A DNA stretch of 64,000 nucleotides, taken from NCBI RefSeq assembly GCF_022348085.1, contig NZ_JAKRFN010000019.1, forward strand, positions 60,235 through 124,234, written 5' to 3'. Origin of the DNA: Mycobacterium sp. PSTR-4-N. Its GTDB lineage: Bacteria; Actinomycetota; Actinomycetes; Mycobacteriales; Mycobacteriaceae. The stretch's first letter is position 1, and every line of letters starts with the position of its first letter. A program made the position numbers and the translations under genes. The notes below the pieces were generated by a model, which was not told the origin of the DNA, did no database searches, and worked only from the letters and a program-made list of their open reading frames with translations. Positions 39,066 through 47,608 of this stretch are shown piece by piece.

Positions 39066-39845
39066 GTGGTCGCTCACACCGGATACAGCCGCTACGTCGC
39101 CCTCGGCGACAGCCAGACCGAGGGACTGTGGGACGGCGACGATGCGGCGGGACTGCGGGGGTTCGCCGACCGGCTGGCCGAGCGGCTCGATGAGCTGCGG
39201 CCTGGTCTGCAGTACGCGAACCTGGCGGTGCGCGGCAACCAGATCCGCGATGTGGCGGACGTTCAACTGCCGGCAGCGGTGGCGATGGGCGCCGACCTGA
39301 TCACCCTGTGCATAGGCATGAACGACATGACCCGTCCCGGAACAGGTTTCGAGCGGGCGCTGGCCCAACTCGATGAGGTGCACGGCGCGCTGGCGGCATC
39401 CGGCGCGACGGTGGTCACGACGACGTTCCCCGACCTCGCCCGGATCCTGCCGATCGGGCGTGTGCTGGGCAGCCGGGTCCTCGCGATCAACGAGGTGATC
39501 CGTTCGGCCGCCGCACGGCACGGTTTCGCGCTGGTCGACCTGTACCGGGCGCCGTCGATGACCCAACCCGACACGTGGAGCCCGGACCGGGTGCACGGTT
39601 CCCCGCGCGGGCACCAACTCTTCGCCGACGCGGCGGCTGAGGCGCTCGCCTTACCGGGCAGCTCCCCCGCCTGGGCCACCGCGGATCCGACGGCCCCCCC
39701 GCCGTCGCTGCGGTCGCGCGCCTACTCGCAGGCGCTGTGGACGCAGAACATGCTGATGCCCTGGCTGTGGAACCACCTGCGGGGCAGGTCGGTCAGCGAT
39801 ACCCGCGGTCCGCGACGGCCCGAACTGACCCAGCTCGTCGGCTGA
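39066..39845 (+). CDS. SGNH/GDSL-family hydrolase
   Basis: 259 residues with the family blocks: GDSQTEG near 14-20 (Ser nucleophile), a Gly-Asn block with VRGNQI, GMNDM with Asn in block III, and DRVHGSPRGH with the catalytic Asp/His. Likely an esterase, lipase or thioesterase of the cytoplasm. GTG start at 39066, 11 bp after the DUF2993 gene. The C-terminal 50 residues are Pro/Arg-rich and outside the fold. Confidence 0.9.
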   Translation: MVAHTGYSRYVALGDSQTEGLWDGDDAAGLRGFADRLAERLDELRPGLQYANLAVRGNQIRDVADVQLPAAVAMGADLITLCIGMNDMTRPGTGFERALAQLDEVHGALAASGATVVTTTFPDLARILPIGRVLGSRVLAINEVIRSAAARHGFALVDLYRAPSMTQPDTWSPDRVHGSPRGHQLFADAAAEALALPGSSPAWATADPTAPPPSLRSRAYSQALWTQNMLMPWLWNHLRGRSVSDTRGPRRPELTQLVG

Positions 39846-39852
39846 CCCGGGC

Positions 39853-40431
39853 TCAGATTCCCGTCCACGTCGTGTCGAGTTCATGCGCGACGTCGATGAC
39901 CTTGGCCTTCTGCGACTCCGGGCTGTCGATCTCACCCGCGACGTGCGCCGCGATGAACCGCCTGATCTCGGCGTCCACACCGCCGATGATGCGCACCACT
40001 TCGCCCCGCAGCGATTTCGATGTCACATGGATCGCGATGTCGCTGGCACGCGGCTTCTCGACGTCGATGATCAGCAGCAGCGGTTCGGCGGCGCGGGCCA
40101 CAGCGCGCAGCGAGATCTCGCCGAACACCATGAACCTGGGCTTGTCGATGCGCAGATCGACCACCATGTCGATCTCGAGCGGGATACGGATCGCGAACGT
40201 GATCTCCTCGGCCACGCGGCGGTTCACCCGTGGCGTCAAGATGCGCACCTTGGCCGTCACCTTGGCCAGCCGGCCAGGCCCCTGGGCGATCGGTCCCATC
40301 TCGAAGGCGTCGCCGGCGATCTGCCCGATCGCCTCGCCCACCCGTTCTTCGGTCACCGCGACCTCGAAGAACCGACGGCCGAACTCTTCGTAGCTCATGT
40401 ACGTCGTGGCAGCGCGGGAGGTGGTGTCCAT
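39853..40431 (-). CDS. Conserved mycobacterial protein, function unknown
   Basis: 192 residues, no signal peptide or membrane segment. The sequence alternates strands (AKVTAKVRILTPRVNRRVAEEITFAIRIPLEIDMVVDLRIDKPRFMVFGEI), recalling a lipid-binding beta fold like that of the nearby DUF2993 gene, and ends in a helical stretch (VDAEIRRFIAAHVAGEI). I do not recognise a family with confidence. Convergent with the SGNH gene, 7 bp apart. Confidence 0.75.
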   Translation of the reverse strand: MDTTSRAATTYMSYEEFGRRFFEVAVTEERVGEAIGQIAGDAFEMGPIAQGPGRLAKVTAKVRILTPRVNRRVAEEITFAIRIPLEIDMVVDLRIDKPRFMVFGEISLRAVARAAEPLLLIIDVEKPRASDIAIHVTSKSLRGEVVRIIGGVDAEIRRFIAAHVAGEIDSPESQKAKVIDVAHELDTTWTGI

Positions 40432-40490
40432 GGTCCTGCTACGTTCTCACGTTCGCCGCGCCGGAGGCGACAACACCGCCGTTCTGGGGC

Positions 40491-41297
40491 TCAGTCGGTG
40501 TCGGTGAAGATGCGCAGCCGGCTCAGCTGTGCGCGGGAGGCTCCGCGGGCCCGGTACTCCCCGATCAGGATCGCGGGGCGGTCGGCGGTATGCACCCGGG
40601 CCACGACGGATCGACCGGAGCGGATTCGTTTGTCCCAGCGGGCACCCGAGAGCAGCCGGGCGAGGTCGGAGGCGGTCCGCGGTTCGTCGTCCCCGGCGGT
40701 CATCACCACGCCCGCGGTGCGGCGCCGCAGCCCCACCTCGTCACCGGCGCAGGCATCCTCGAGTACCCGCGCAAAGGCTTTTCCGGCGCCGCTGCCCGTG
40801 CCCTCGAACCCGCGTAGGAAGGCGACACTGCCGCCGACGCCCTGGTGGGTGGCCATCGCGCGACCCAAGGTCAGGCCGGCGGACAACGCCCCGAAGCCGC
40901 CGCGCAGGAACCGGCGGATCATCGCGGGCAGTTCCCAGTAGGCGGACAGTCCCGCGATCCGGAGCCCGTCCGGGGTGTGCGCCATGTCGTAGCGGATGTA
41001 CGTGGGCACGTGCATGGTCAGCGTCGGCGACATCCGCACCGCCAGGGTGAGGTCGCGCAGCACCGTGGTGCCGACAACCAGGTCGGCGTCGAGGTCGTAG
41101 GTGATCTCGCGCGGGCCGATGAACGTGTCGTAGAAGTGCCCGATCGCGGCGCGGCCGCGGTGGGGCGCCGAGCCGACGGGGTCCTCGACTCTGCCGTCGG
41201 CGGCGAACAGTCCGAGCCAGCCGGAGCGGTCGTGCGCGCCGGCGGCGGCCAGGGAACGCTGGGCGGCCGACAGGACGTCGGCACGCGAAGAGGCCAT
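40491..41297 (-). CDS. SnoaL-like (NTF2-fold) protein
   Basis: 268 residues from an ATG at 41297. The N-terminal half is an NTF2/SnoaL fold: WLGLFAADGRVEDPVGSAPHRGRAAIGHFYDTFIGP is the ketosteroid-isomerase-like opening, followed by strands ending in AYWELPAMIRR. The second half is a mostly helical extension and a short basic domain. Such proteins are isomerases, cyclases or non-enzymatic. No active-site pair is certain. An in-frame GTG three codons upstream is possible. Confidence 0.75.
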   Translation of the reverse strand: MASSRADVLSAAQRSLAAAGAHDRSGWLGLFAADGRVEDPVGSAPHRGRAAIGHFYDTFIGPREITYDLDADLVVGTTVLRDLTLAVRMSPTLTMHVPTYIRYDMAHTPDGLRIAGLSAYWELPAMIRRFLRGGFGALSAGLTLGRAMATHQGVGGSVAFLRGFEGTGSGAGKAFARVLEDACAGDEVGLRRRTAGVVMTAGDDEPRTASDLARLLSGARWDKRIRSGRSVVARVHTADRPAILIGEYRARGASRAQLSRLRIFTDTD

Positions 41298-41400
41298 ACG
41301 GTTGCCTACCACTCGCCGGCACCGGCAGTCGACTGACCCCGCCGGCACAGGCACACTGGAGGCATCTGCTGTGCGCGTCACAGCCTGCGAGGAGGCGACC

Positions 41401-41820
41401 ATGAGCGGTAACGGACCTTTCGGCTTCGATCCGGAGGACTTCGACCGGGTGATCCGCGACGCCGGCGAGGGTTTGCGGGATGCACTCGGCAAGTTCATGA
41501 CGACGTCGGGCGAGCGCGCCGGCTGGTCGGTGCTGTTCGACGACCTCGCTCGCGGCGGGCGGCCGCGCCGGCCCGAGACAGCCGGCGAGACCGGTGACGG
41601 CGTGTGGGCGATCTTCACCGTCGACGCGGCCGGCGGCGCACACATCGAGCAGGTGTTCCCCACCGAACTCGATGCTCTGCGCGCCAACAAGGACAACACC
41701 GACCCGACGCGTCGGGTCCGCTTCCTTCCCTACGGCATCGCGGTCAGCGTGCTGGACGCCTCTCGACAGGACGCGGCGGCCGACGTCGAGCCCGGCACGG
41801 GCGGCGACACGGCGGAGTGA
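41401..41820 (+). CDS. Conserved hypothetical protein
   Basis: 139 residues; ATG at 41401 with GAGGAGG upstream. The protein starts MSGNGPFGFDPEDFDRVIRD, has a short compact middle (DGVWAIFTVDAAGGAHIEQVFPTELDALRANKDNTDP) and an acidic tail. I recognise it as a small conserved mycobacterial protein but know no function. It is divergent from the SnoaL-like gene. Confidence 0.8.
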   Translation: MSGNGPFGFDPEDFDRVIRDAGEGLRDALGKFMTTSGERAGWSVLFDDLARGGRPRRPETAGETGDGVWAIFTVDAAGGAHIEQVFPTELDALRANKDNTDPTRRVRFLPYGIAVSVLDASRQDAAADVEPGTGGDTAE

Positions 41821-41919
41821 GGCAGGCGTTTCACATCTGTGACGCGTAGCGCACCGGCGGCGATGTAGTTAGCGGCACCACACTGACTTGATCTACTGTG
41901 TGTCCGATGAGAAGTTATA

Positions 41920-41941
41920 CCGGCTAAGTTACTATCGCCGG
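41920..41941. promoter_or_regulatory. Inverted repeat CCGGC-N12-GCCGG above mmpS
   Basis: A 5+5 bp inverted repeat with a 12-base spacer about 70 bp before the mmpS start. The otherwise AT-rich run around it (AAGTTATAC, TTACTAT) is promoter-like. No regulator gene is adjacent. The repeat is short and could be chance. Confidence 0.3.
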
Positions 41942-42008
41942 AATACCGCACGAGGCCAGGGAATACATTGCGCGGCACGGGCCGGGAGCAGATCGGGAGA
42001 CGCAGGTC

Positions 42009-42437
42009 GTGATGAAGGTTGCCAGGAAGGTGTGGCTACCGCTGCTGATCGTGTTCGTCGTGGTCGTCGCCGGTCTGACCGTCTCCCGGATCCGGACGTT
42101 CTTCGGTTCCGAGGGCATCATCGAGACGCCGCGCAACTTCGCCGACCTGCCCGAGCCGTTCGATCCCAAGGTGGTCCGCTACGAGATCACCGGCACCGGC
42201 AGCTACGCCGACATCAACTATCTCGATCTCGACGCCAAGCCGCAGCGCGTGGACAACGCGGCGTTGCCGTGGTCGCTGACCCTGTCGACGACCGAGCCGT
42301 CCGCGGCCCCGAACATCGTGGCTCAGGGTGACGGCAGTTCGATCACGTGCCGGATCCTGGTCGACGACGAGTTGCGTGACGAGAAGACGACCACCGGGCT
42401 CAACGCTCAGACCTTCTGCTTCGTGAAGTCCGCATGA
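42009..42437 (+). CDS. MmpS-family membrane protein
   Basis: About 142 residues: one N-terminal membrane helix (about 9-25) and a periplasmic beta domain with ITCRILVDDELRDEKTTTG and cysteines in ITC and TFC, as in MmpS4/MmpS5. MmpS proteins are partners of MmpL lipid transporters. GTG at 42009 and ATG at 42012 are both usable. The stop overlaps the mmpL start (ATGA). Confidence 0.93.
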   Translation: MMKVARKVWLPLLIVFVVVVAGLTVSRIRTFFGSEGIIETPRNFADLPEPFDPKVVRYEITGTGSYADINYLDLDAKPQRVDNAALPWSLTLSTTEPSAAPNIVAQGDGSSITCRILVDDELRDEKTTTGLNAQTFCFVKSA

Positions 42438-45334
42438 GCGCACCCGTTCACGACGCCCCGACCGACGCCCACCCGCCTTCTCGTCCGCACCGGCCGCTCA
42501 TCCCGCGACTGATCCGCACGCTGGCGCTGCCGATCGTGCTCGGCTGGGTCGCGGTGATCATCATCTTGAACACCGTCGTCCCGCAGCTCGAGGTCGTCGG
42601 ACAGCAGCGCGCGGTGTCGATGAGCCCCGACGACGCGCCGTCGCTGATCTCGATGAAGAAGGTCGGTGAGGCGTTCGAGGAGGGCGACTCCGACAGCTCG
42701 GTGATGATCGTCTTCGAGAGCGACAAACCGCTGGGCGACGAGGCCCACGCCTGGTACGACCAGATGGTCACGAAGCTCGAGGCCGACACCACGCACGTGC
42801 AGTCGGTGCAGGACTTCTGGAGTGATCCGCTCACCGCGGCCGGGTCGACCAGCAATGACGGCAAGGCCGCCTACGTCCAGGTGAAGATCGCCGGTAACCA
42901 GGGCGAATCGCTGGCCAACGAATCGGTCGAGGCGGTCCAGAAGATCGTCGAATCCGTGCCTCCGCCGCCGGGCGTGAAGGCCTACGTGACGGGGCCCGCC
43001 GCGTTGGCGGCCGATCAGCACATCGCCGGTGACCGCAGCATGAGGATGATCGAGGCGGCCACGTTCACCGTCATCATCATCATGTTGCTGCTGGTGTACC
43101 GCTCCATCGTCACGGTGCTGATCACCCTGGCGATGGTGGTGCTGGCGTTGGCGACCGCGCGTGGGCTGGTGGCCTTCCTCGGCTACCACGAGATCATCGG
43201 CCTCTCCACGTTCGCCACGAACCTGCTCGTCACGCTCGCGATAGCCGCGGCCACCGATTACGCCATCTTCCTTATAGGTCGCTATCAGGAGGCGCGCAGT
43301 GTCGGCGAAGACAAAGAGACCGCCTTCTACACGATGTTCCACGGCACCGCGCACGTCGTGCTCGGATCGGGCCTGACGATCGCCGGTGCGACGTTCTGCC
43401 TCAGCTTCACCCGGCTGCCCTACTTCCAGACCCTGGGTGTGCCGCTGGCCATCGGCATGGTGATCGTGGTGCTCGCCGGCGTCGTGCTGATGGTGGCGAT
43501 CATCTCGCTGGCCACCCGCTTCGGCCTGCTCGAACCCAAGCGCGCCATGCGCATCCGCGGCTGGCGCAAGATCGGCGCCGCGATCGTGCGCTGGCCGGGC
43601 CCGATCCTGGTGGGCGCCATTGCGCTGTCGCTGGTGGGCTTGCTGACGCTGCCCGGCTATCAGACCAACTACAACGACCGGAACTATCTGCCCGCCGATC
43701 TGCCGGCCAACGAGGGTTACGCCGCCGCCGACCGGCACTTCTCGCAGGCCCGGTTGAATCCGGAACTGCTGATGATCCAAAGCGATCACGACCTGCGCAA
43801 TTCGGCGGACTTCCTGGTCATCGACAAGATCGCCAAGGCGCTGTTCCGGGTCGAGGGCATCGCCCGTGTGCAGGCCATCACCCGGCCCGACGGCAAGCCG
43901 ATCAAGCACACGTCGATCCCGTTCCAGATGAGCATGCAGGGCACCACCCAGCGGCTGAACCAGAAGTACATGCAGGACCGGATGGCCGACATGCTCGATC
44001 AGGCCGCCGAGATGGACAAGACCATCGCCACGATGGAGAAGATGTCCGGCCTGACCAAGCAGATGTCGGAAGTCACCCACTCCATGGTCACCAAGATGAA
44101 GGGCATGTACGTCGACATCGAGGCGCTGCGTGACAGCATCGCGAACTTCGACGACTTCTTCCGGCCGATCCGCAACTACTTCTACTGGGAACCGCACTGC
44201 TACAACATCCCGGTGTGCTGGGCGATCCGCTCGGTGTTCGACACGCTCGACGGCATCAACGTGATGAGCGACGACTTCCGGGAGATCATCCCGGAGATGG
44301 AGCGGCTGGACACCCTGATGCCGCAGATGGTCGCGTTGATGCCCGAGATGATCTCCACGATGAAGACCATGAAGTCCATGATGCTGACGATGTATCAGTC
44401 GCAAAAGGGCATGCAGGACCAGATGGCGGCGCAACAAGAGGATGCCGACGCCATGGGCGAGGCGTTCGACGACTCGATGAACGACGACTCGTTCTATCTG
44501 CCCCCGGAGATCTTCGACAACAAGGATTTCCAGCGCGGCCTGGAGCAGTTCCTGTCCCCCGACGGCAAATCGGTGCGGTTCATCATCGCCCACGAGGGTG
44601 ACCCGCTGACTCCCGAAGGCATCGCGCGGATCGACAAGATCCGCAACGCCGCGAAGGAGGCGATCAAGGGCACCCCGCTGGAGGGCTCGACGATCTACCT
44701 CGGTGGTACCGCGGCCACCTTCAAGGACATGAAGGACGGCAACAACTACGACCTGTTGATCGCAGGCATCTCCGCACTGGGGCTGATCTTCATCATCATG
44801 TTGATCCTGACCCGCGCCATCGTCGCGTCGGCGGTCATCGTCGGCACGGTGGTGATCTCGCTGGGCGCCTCGTTCGGGCTGTCGGTGCTGTTCTGGCAGC
44901 ACATCCTGGGTCAGCCGCTGCACTGGATGGTGCTGGCGATGGCGGTGATCATCCTCCTGGCCGTCGGCGCCGACTACAACCTGCTGCTGGTCTCCCGGTT
45001 GAAGGAGGAGATCCACGCGGGCATCGGCACCGGCATCATCCGCGCGATGGGCGGCAGCGGTTCCGTCGTCACGGCCGCGGGATTGGTGTTCGCGCTTACG
45101 ATGATGTCGATGGCGGTCAGTGAGCTGACCATCATCGGGCAGGTCGGTACGACGATCGGGCTGGGGCTGCTGTTCGACACGTTGGTGATCCGAGCGTTCA
45201 TGACGCCCGCGATCGCGGCGCTGATGGGCCCGTGGTTCTGGTGGCCGCAACGGGTGCGACGGCGTCCCGTTCCGGCGCCGTGGCCGAGACCCGGTGGCTT
45301 GCAGAGTGATCCGGCAGAAGGAGTGAGGACATGA
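42434..45334 (+). CDS. MmpL-family RND lipid transporter
   Basis: 966 residues with 12 predicted membrane helices. The two proton-relay regions are visible as ATDYAIFLIGRYQEAR and GADYNLLLVSRLKEE. The second periplasmic loop (about 480-700) holds a long helical Met/Asp/Glu-rich segment, the coiled-coil insert found in MmpL4/MmpL5-type proteins. With the coupled MmpS this should export a lipid or siderophore. Gene overlap with mmpS and with the DUF732 gene (ATGA at both ends) marks one operon. The cargo is unknown. Confidence 0.95.
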   Translation: MSAPVHDAPTDAHPPSRPHRPLIPRLIRTLALPIVLGWVAVIIILNTVVPQLEVVGQQRAVSMSPDDAPSLISMKKVGEAFEEGDSDSSVMIVFESDKPLGDEAHAWYDQMVTKLEADTTHVQSVQDFWSDPLTAAGSTSNDGKAAYVQVKIAGNQGESLANESVEAVQKIVESVPPPPGVKAYVTGPAALAADQHIAGDRSMRMIEAATFTVIIIMLLLVYRSIVTVLITLAMVVLALATARGLVAFLGYHEIIGLSTFATNLLVTLAIAAATDYAIFLIGRYQEARSVGEDKETAFYTMFHGTAHVVLGSGLTIAGATFCLSFTRLPYFQTLGVPLAIGMVIVVLAGVVLMVAIISLATRFGLLEPKRAMRIRGWRKIGAAIVRWPGPILVGAIALSLVGLLTLPGYQTNYNDRNYLPADLPANEGYAAADRHFSQARLNPELLMIQSDHDLRNSADFLVIDKIAKALFRVEGIARVQAITRPDGKPIKHTSIPFQMSMQGTTQRLNQKYMQDRMADMLDQAAEMDKTIATMEKMSGLTKQMSEVTHSMVTKMKGMYVDIEALRDSIANFDDFFRPIRNYFYWEPHCYNIPVCWAIRSVFDTLDGINVMSDDFREIIPEMERLDTLMPQMVALMPEMISTMKTMKSMMLTMYQSQKGMQDQMAAQQEDADAMGEAFDDSMNDDSFYLPPEIFDNKDFQRGLEQFLSPDGKSVRFIIAHEGDPLTPEGIARIDKIRNAAKEAIKGTPLEGSTIYLGGTAATFKDMKDGNNYDLLIAGISALGLIFIIMLILTRAIVASAVIVGTVVISLGASFGLSVLFWQHILGQPLHWMVLAMAVIILLAVGADYNLLLVSRLKEEIHAGIGTGIIRAMGGSGSVVTAAGLVFALTMMSMAVSELTIIGQVGTTIGLGLLFDTLVIRAFMTPAIAALMGPWFWWPQRVRRRPVPAPWPRPGGLQSDPAEGVRT

Positions 45335-45669
45335 GACGAGTTCTGATGGGGATCGCTGCGGCGGCGTTGACGGTCGGGGCGATGGGTGCCGCGGCACCCG
45401 CGATGGCCGACCCGGACACCGACTTCGCCAACGAGCTGCACGTCTACGGGATCTACGGGCAGAAGGACTACAACGCCTGGATCGGCAAGATCATGTGCAA
45501 GCGGCTCTACACCGGGGTGGACCCCGATGTGTTCGCCACGGCGCGCTTCATCCAGATGAACATGGAGAAGGGCACCACCACCGAACAGACCTACCAGTTC
45601 ATCGGCGCGGGTCTGCGCACCTATTGCCCGGAGAAATTGTCGGTTCTGGACGCCGCCCGCCAGCCATGA
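45331..45669 (+). CDS. Secreted DUF732-type small protein
   Basis: 112 residues: signal peptide ending near AMA (residue 26), then a DUF732-like helical domain with two cysteines (KIMCKRLYTG and LRTYCPEKL). DUF732 proteins are common mycobacterial exported proteins of unknown role. It overlaps mmpL (ATGA) upstream and the methyltransferase (ATGA) downstream, so it belongs to the transporter operon and could be a periplasmic partner of MmpS/MmpL. Confidence 0.88.
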   Translation: MRRVLMGIAAAALTVGAMGAAAPAMADPDTDFANELHVYGIYGQKDYNAWIGKIMCKRLYTGVDPDVFATARFIQMNMEKGTTTEQTYQFIGAGLRTYCPEKLSVLDAARQP

Positions 45670-46316
45670 CGTCGACCACCCGCAGACGGTTCAACGAGGC
45701 CGTCACGGGGTTCTGGGGTTTCGCCGCACCGATCTACGACACCGCGGTGGTGCAGCGGTGGGTCTACCGACCGGCCCAGGATGAGGTGATCGCGCTTCTG
45801 CAGGCGCACGGCTCTCATCTGATCGCTGACATCGGTTGCGGCACAGGCATTCTCGCTGACCGGATCGCCCGGGAAGTCCAGGGCGCTCGCGTCACCGGGG
45901 TCGACATGTCCGACGGCATGCTGGCCGAGGCGCGCCGCCGCTCCAGTGCGGTGCAGTGGGTACGGGCGCCCGCCGAGCAGCTGCCGTTCGCCGACGGCAG
46001 CCTCGACGCGGTGGTGAGCACGTCGGCGTTCCACTGGTTCAATCAGCCTGCGGCGCTGCGGGAGTTCCACCGGGTGCTCGCGCCCGGTGGTGTCGCGGCG
46101 GTGGCGACGCTGAGCCCGCGCCGGCTGGTGCCGGTCGATCTGTTGCCCGCGGTGCGCCTGCCGGCCTACGACGCGCCGGACCCGGCGGCGATGCGGCGGC
46201 TGTTCACCGACGCCGGCTTCACCGTCGCCGATCAGCACCGTGTGCGCCGCCCGGTGTGGACGCAGGTGTTCTCCGATCTGATCACCGTCGGCGAGGTATC
46301 CCCACAGCCGAATTGA
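45666..46316 (+). CDS. SAM-dependent methyltransferase
   Basis: 216 residues of a class I methyltransferase: motif I IADIGCGTGILADRIARE (about 47-64), motif II VTGVDMSDGMLAEARRR, and LPFADGSLDAVVSTSAFHWF, as in UbiE/Methyltransf_11. It is coupled to DUF732 by an ATGA overlap. In the context of mmpS/mmpL it may methylate the exported lipid, as methyltransferases do in glycopeptidolipid loci, but this is inference. Confidence 0.9.
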   Translation: MTSTTRRRFNEAVTGFWGFAAPIYDTAVVQRWVYRPAQDEVIALLQAHGSHLIADIGCGTGILADRIAREVQGARVTGVDMSDGMLAEARRRSSAVQWVRAPAEQLPFADGSLDAVVSTSAFHWFNQPAALREFHRVLAPGGVAAVATLSPRRLVPVDLLPAVRLPAYDAPDPAAMRRLFTDAGFTVADQHRVRRPVWTQVFSDLITVGEVSPQPN

Positions 46317-46335
46317 TCCCCAGGTGTTTCGCCCG

Positions 46336-47508
46336 TCAGCGTCGCCGGCCGGCGCGTGCGGCGAAAGCATCAAGTGCGGCAAGCACTTCGGGCGAACGCC
46401 ATACCCGGTTACGAGGCCCGCTGGCTGCCTCGACGAGTATCCCCGCCTCGGCGAGCGGGTTGAGGTAGCGGTGTGCGTTGGTGGACTCGATGCCGAGCTC
46501 CTGCGCCAACAGCGCGGCATTCACGACCGGGCGACGGGTCAGCAAGTCTGCCACCCTCCACACCGCGGAGTCCGATCGCGCGGCGATCACCTCGTTCCAC
46601 CCGTCGCGGATATCGCGGAGTTCGGTGACCAGTTGTCGCCCGTTGGCAATGGCCAGGACGGTGGCCTGGGAGAAGCATTCGACGATCGGCGCAGCGTCTC
46701 CGTCGCGGTAACGGGTCAACGCGGCGAAGTACGCGTCGGTGTCTGCCAGCAACCCGGCTGAGACCGGCACGGTCACCTGGCGAGTCAAGCCCTTGTTGCG
46801 CAGCAGCGCTTGCACCAGAGCGCGGCCCGTGCGGCCGTTTCCGTCGGTGAACGGGTGGATGGTTTCGAACTGTGCATGGCCCACCGCGATCTGCGGCAGC
46901 GTCGAAACGTCGGCGCGGTGCACAAAAGTGATGAGGTCGCCTATCGCCTCGGGGATCAGCTCGTGGCGCGGGCCGACGAACGTCGCACCGATCGGAGTCG
47001 AGCCGCCTCCGATCCACACGGGCTCGGTGCGGAATTCCCCTGGCGTGTGCAATGGATCGTCGGCCATCAACGCCCTGTGCATCGCCCGGATGGCGTCGGC
47101 ATCGACGGTGTCGGAGAGGGCGAGCGCTGCACCCATCGCAGCGGCATTGGCGACGATCATTTCAGCGTTTCGCTTGGACTTACCGTTGGGCAGCTCCGCC
47201 TCGCCGATGGCGCGCGCGGTGGCGGTCAGGTTTTCGATCTGCGAGCTCGCCGCAGACTCCGACCGCAGCAACACAGAAGCAAAAGGTGCTATCTCGCCGC
47301 CGAGCTCCGCATCGAAGCGTGCTATCTCGCGGCTCGCGGATTCCGCCTCGGCCAACACCTGCGACGGCAGATCCAGAGTGAGGTCGGCGATGGCCGCGGG
47401 CACGGCAGGGCGATACATCCCGTATCGAGGTCGCGCCCCATTCCTGTGGCGTCCGCCCTGCGGCTCCCAGCGGACGTCCTCGTAGGTCGTGGGACGAAGT
47501 GAAGTCAC
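46336..47508 (-). CDS. Fic-domain adenylyltransferase with winged-helix C-terminus
   Basis: 390 residues. The Fic motif HPFTDGNGRTGR (218-229, His218) is intact. An inhibitory-helix motif S-x3-E-N lies before it (Ser88-Glu92-Asn93), making this a class II, self-inhibited Fic enzyme that should transfer AMP from ATP to protein targets. The C-terminal part (about 305-385) is a winged helix (VADLLTRRPVVNAALLAQELGIESTNAHRYLNPLAEAGI). Palindromes overlap its promoter, so autoregulation is likely. The gene looks less GC-rich than its neighbours, which may point to transfer. Its target is unknown. Confidence 0.93.
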   Translation of the reverse strand: MTSLRPTTYEDVRWEPQGGRHRNGARPRYGMYRPAVPAAIADLTLDLPSQVLAEAESASREIARFDAELGGEIAPFASVLLRSESAASSQIENLTATARAIGEAELPNGKSKRNAEMIVANAAAMGAALALSDTVDADAIRAMHRALMADDPLHTPGEFRTEPVWIGGGSTPIGATFVGPRHELIPEAIGDLITFVHRADVSTLPQIAVGHAQFETIHPFTDGNGRTGRALVQALLRNKGLTRQVTVPVSAGLLADTDAYFAALTRYRDGDAAPIVECFSQATVLAIANGRQLVTELRDIRDGWNEVIAARSDSAVWRVADLLTRRPVVNAALLAQELGIESTNAHRYLNPLAEAGILVEAASGPRNRVWRSPEVLAALDAFAARAGRRR

Positions 47509-47549
47509 TTTCCGACTTTAACTTCAGCTATACGATCAAGTGAAGTTAA
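47497..47549. promoter_or_regulatory. Cluster of AAGTGA/TTAACTTCA inverted repeats at the fic promoter
   Basis: AAGTGA-AG-TCACTT (47497-47510) overlaps the GTG start, and TTAACTTCA (47518-47526) with TGAAGTTAA (47541-47549) form a 9-bp inverted repeat with a 14-base spacer. All are variants of one half-site, AAGTGAAGT. They lie just above the fic gene, whose product has a winged helix. Confidence 0.65.
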
Positions 47550-47608
47550 GCGGGCGGGTTGACCTCAGATCCGCGGGCGAACATCACTGACGATTGAGTC
47601 GGACTGAG

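Noticed and set aside
42407..45397. A 996-codon minus-strand frame opposite mmpL
   Set aside because: His/Asp/Arg-rich shadow of mmpL without family motifs or a ribosome site.
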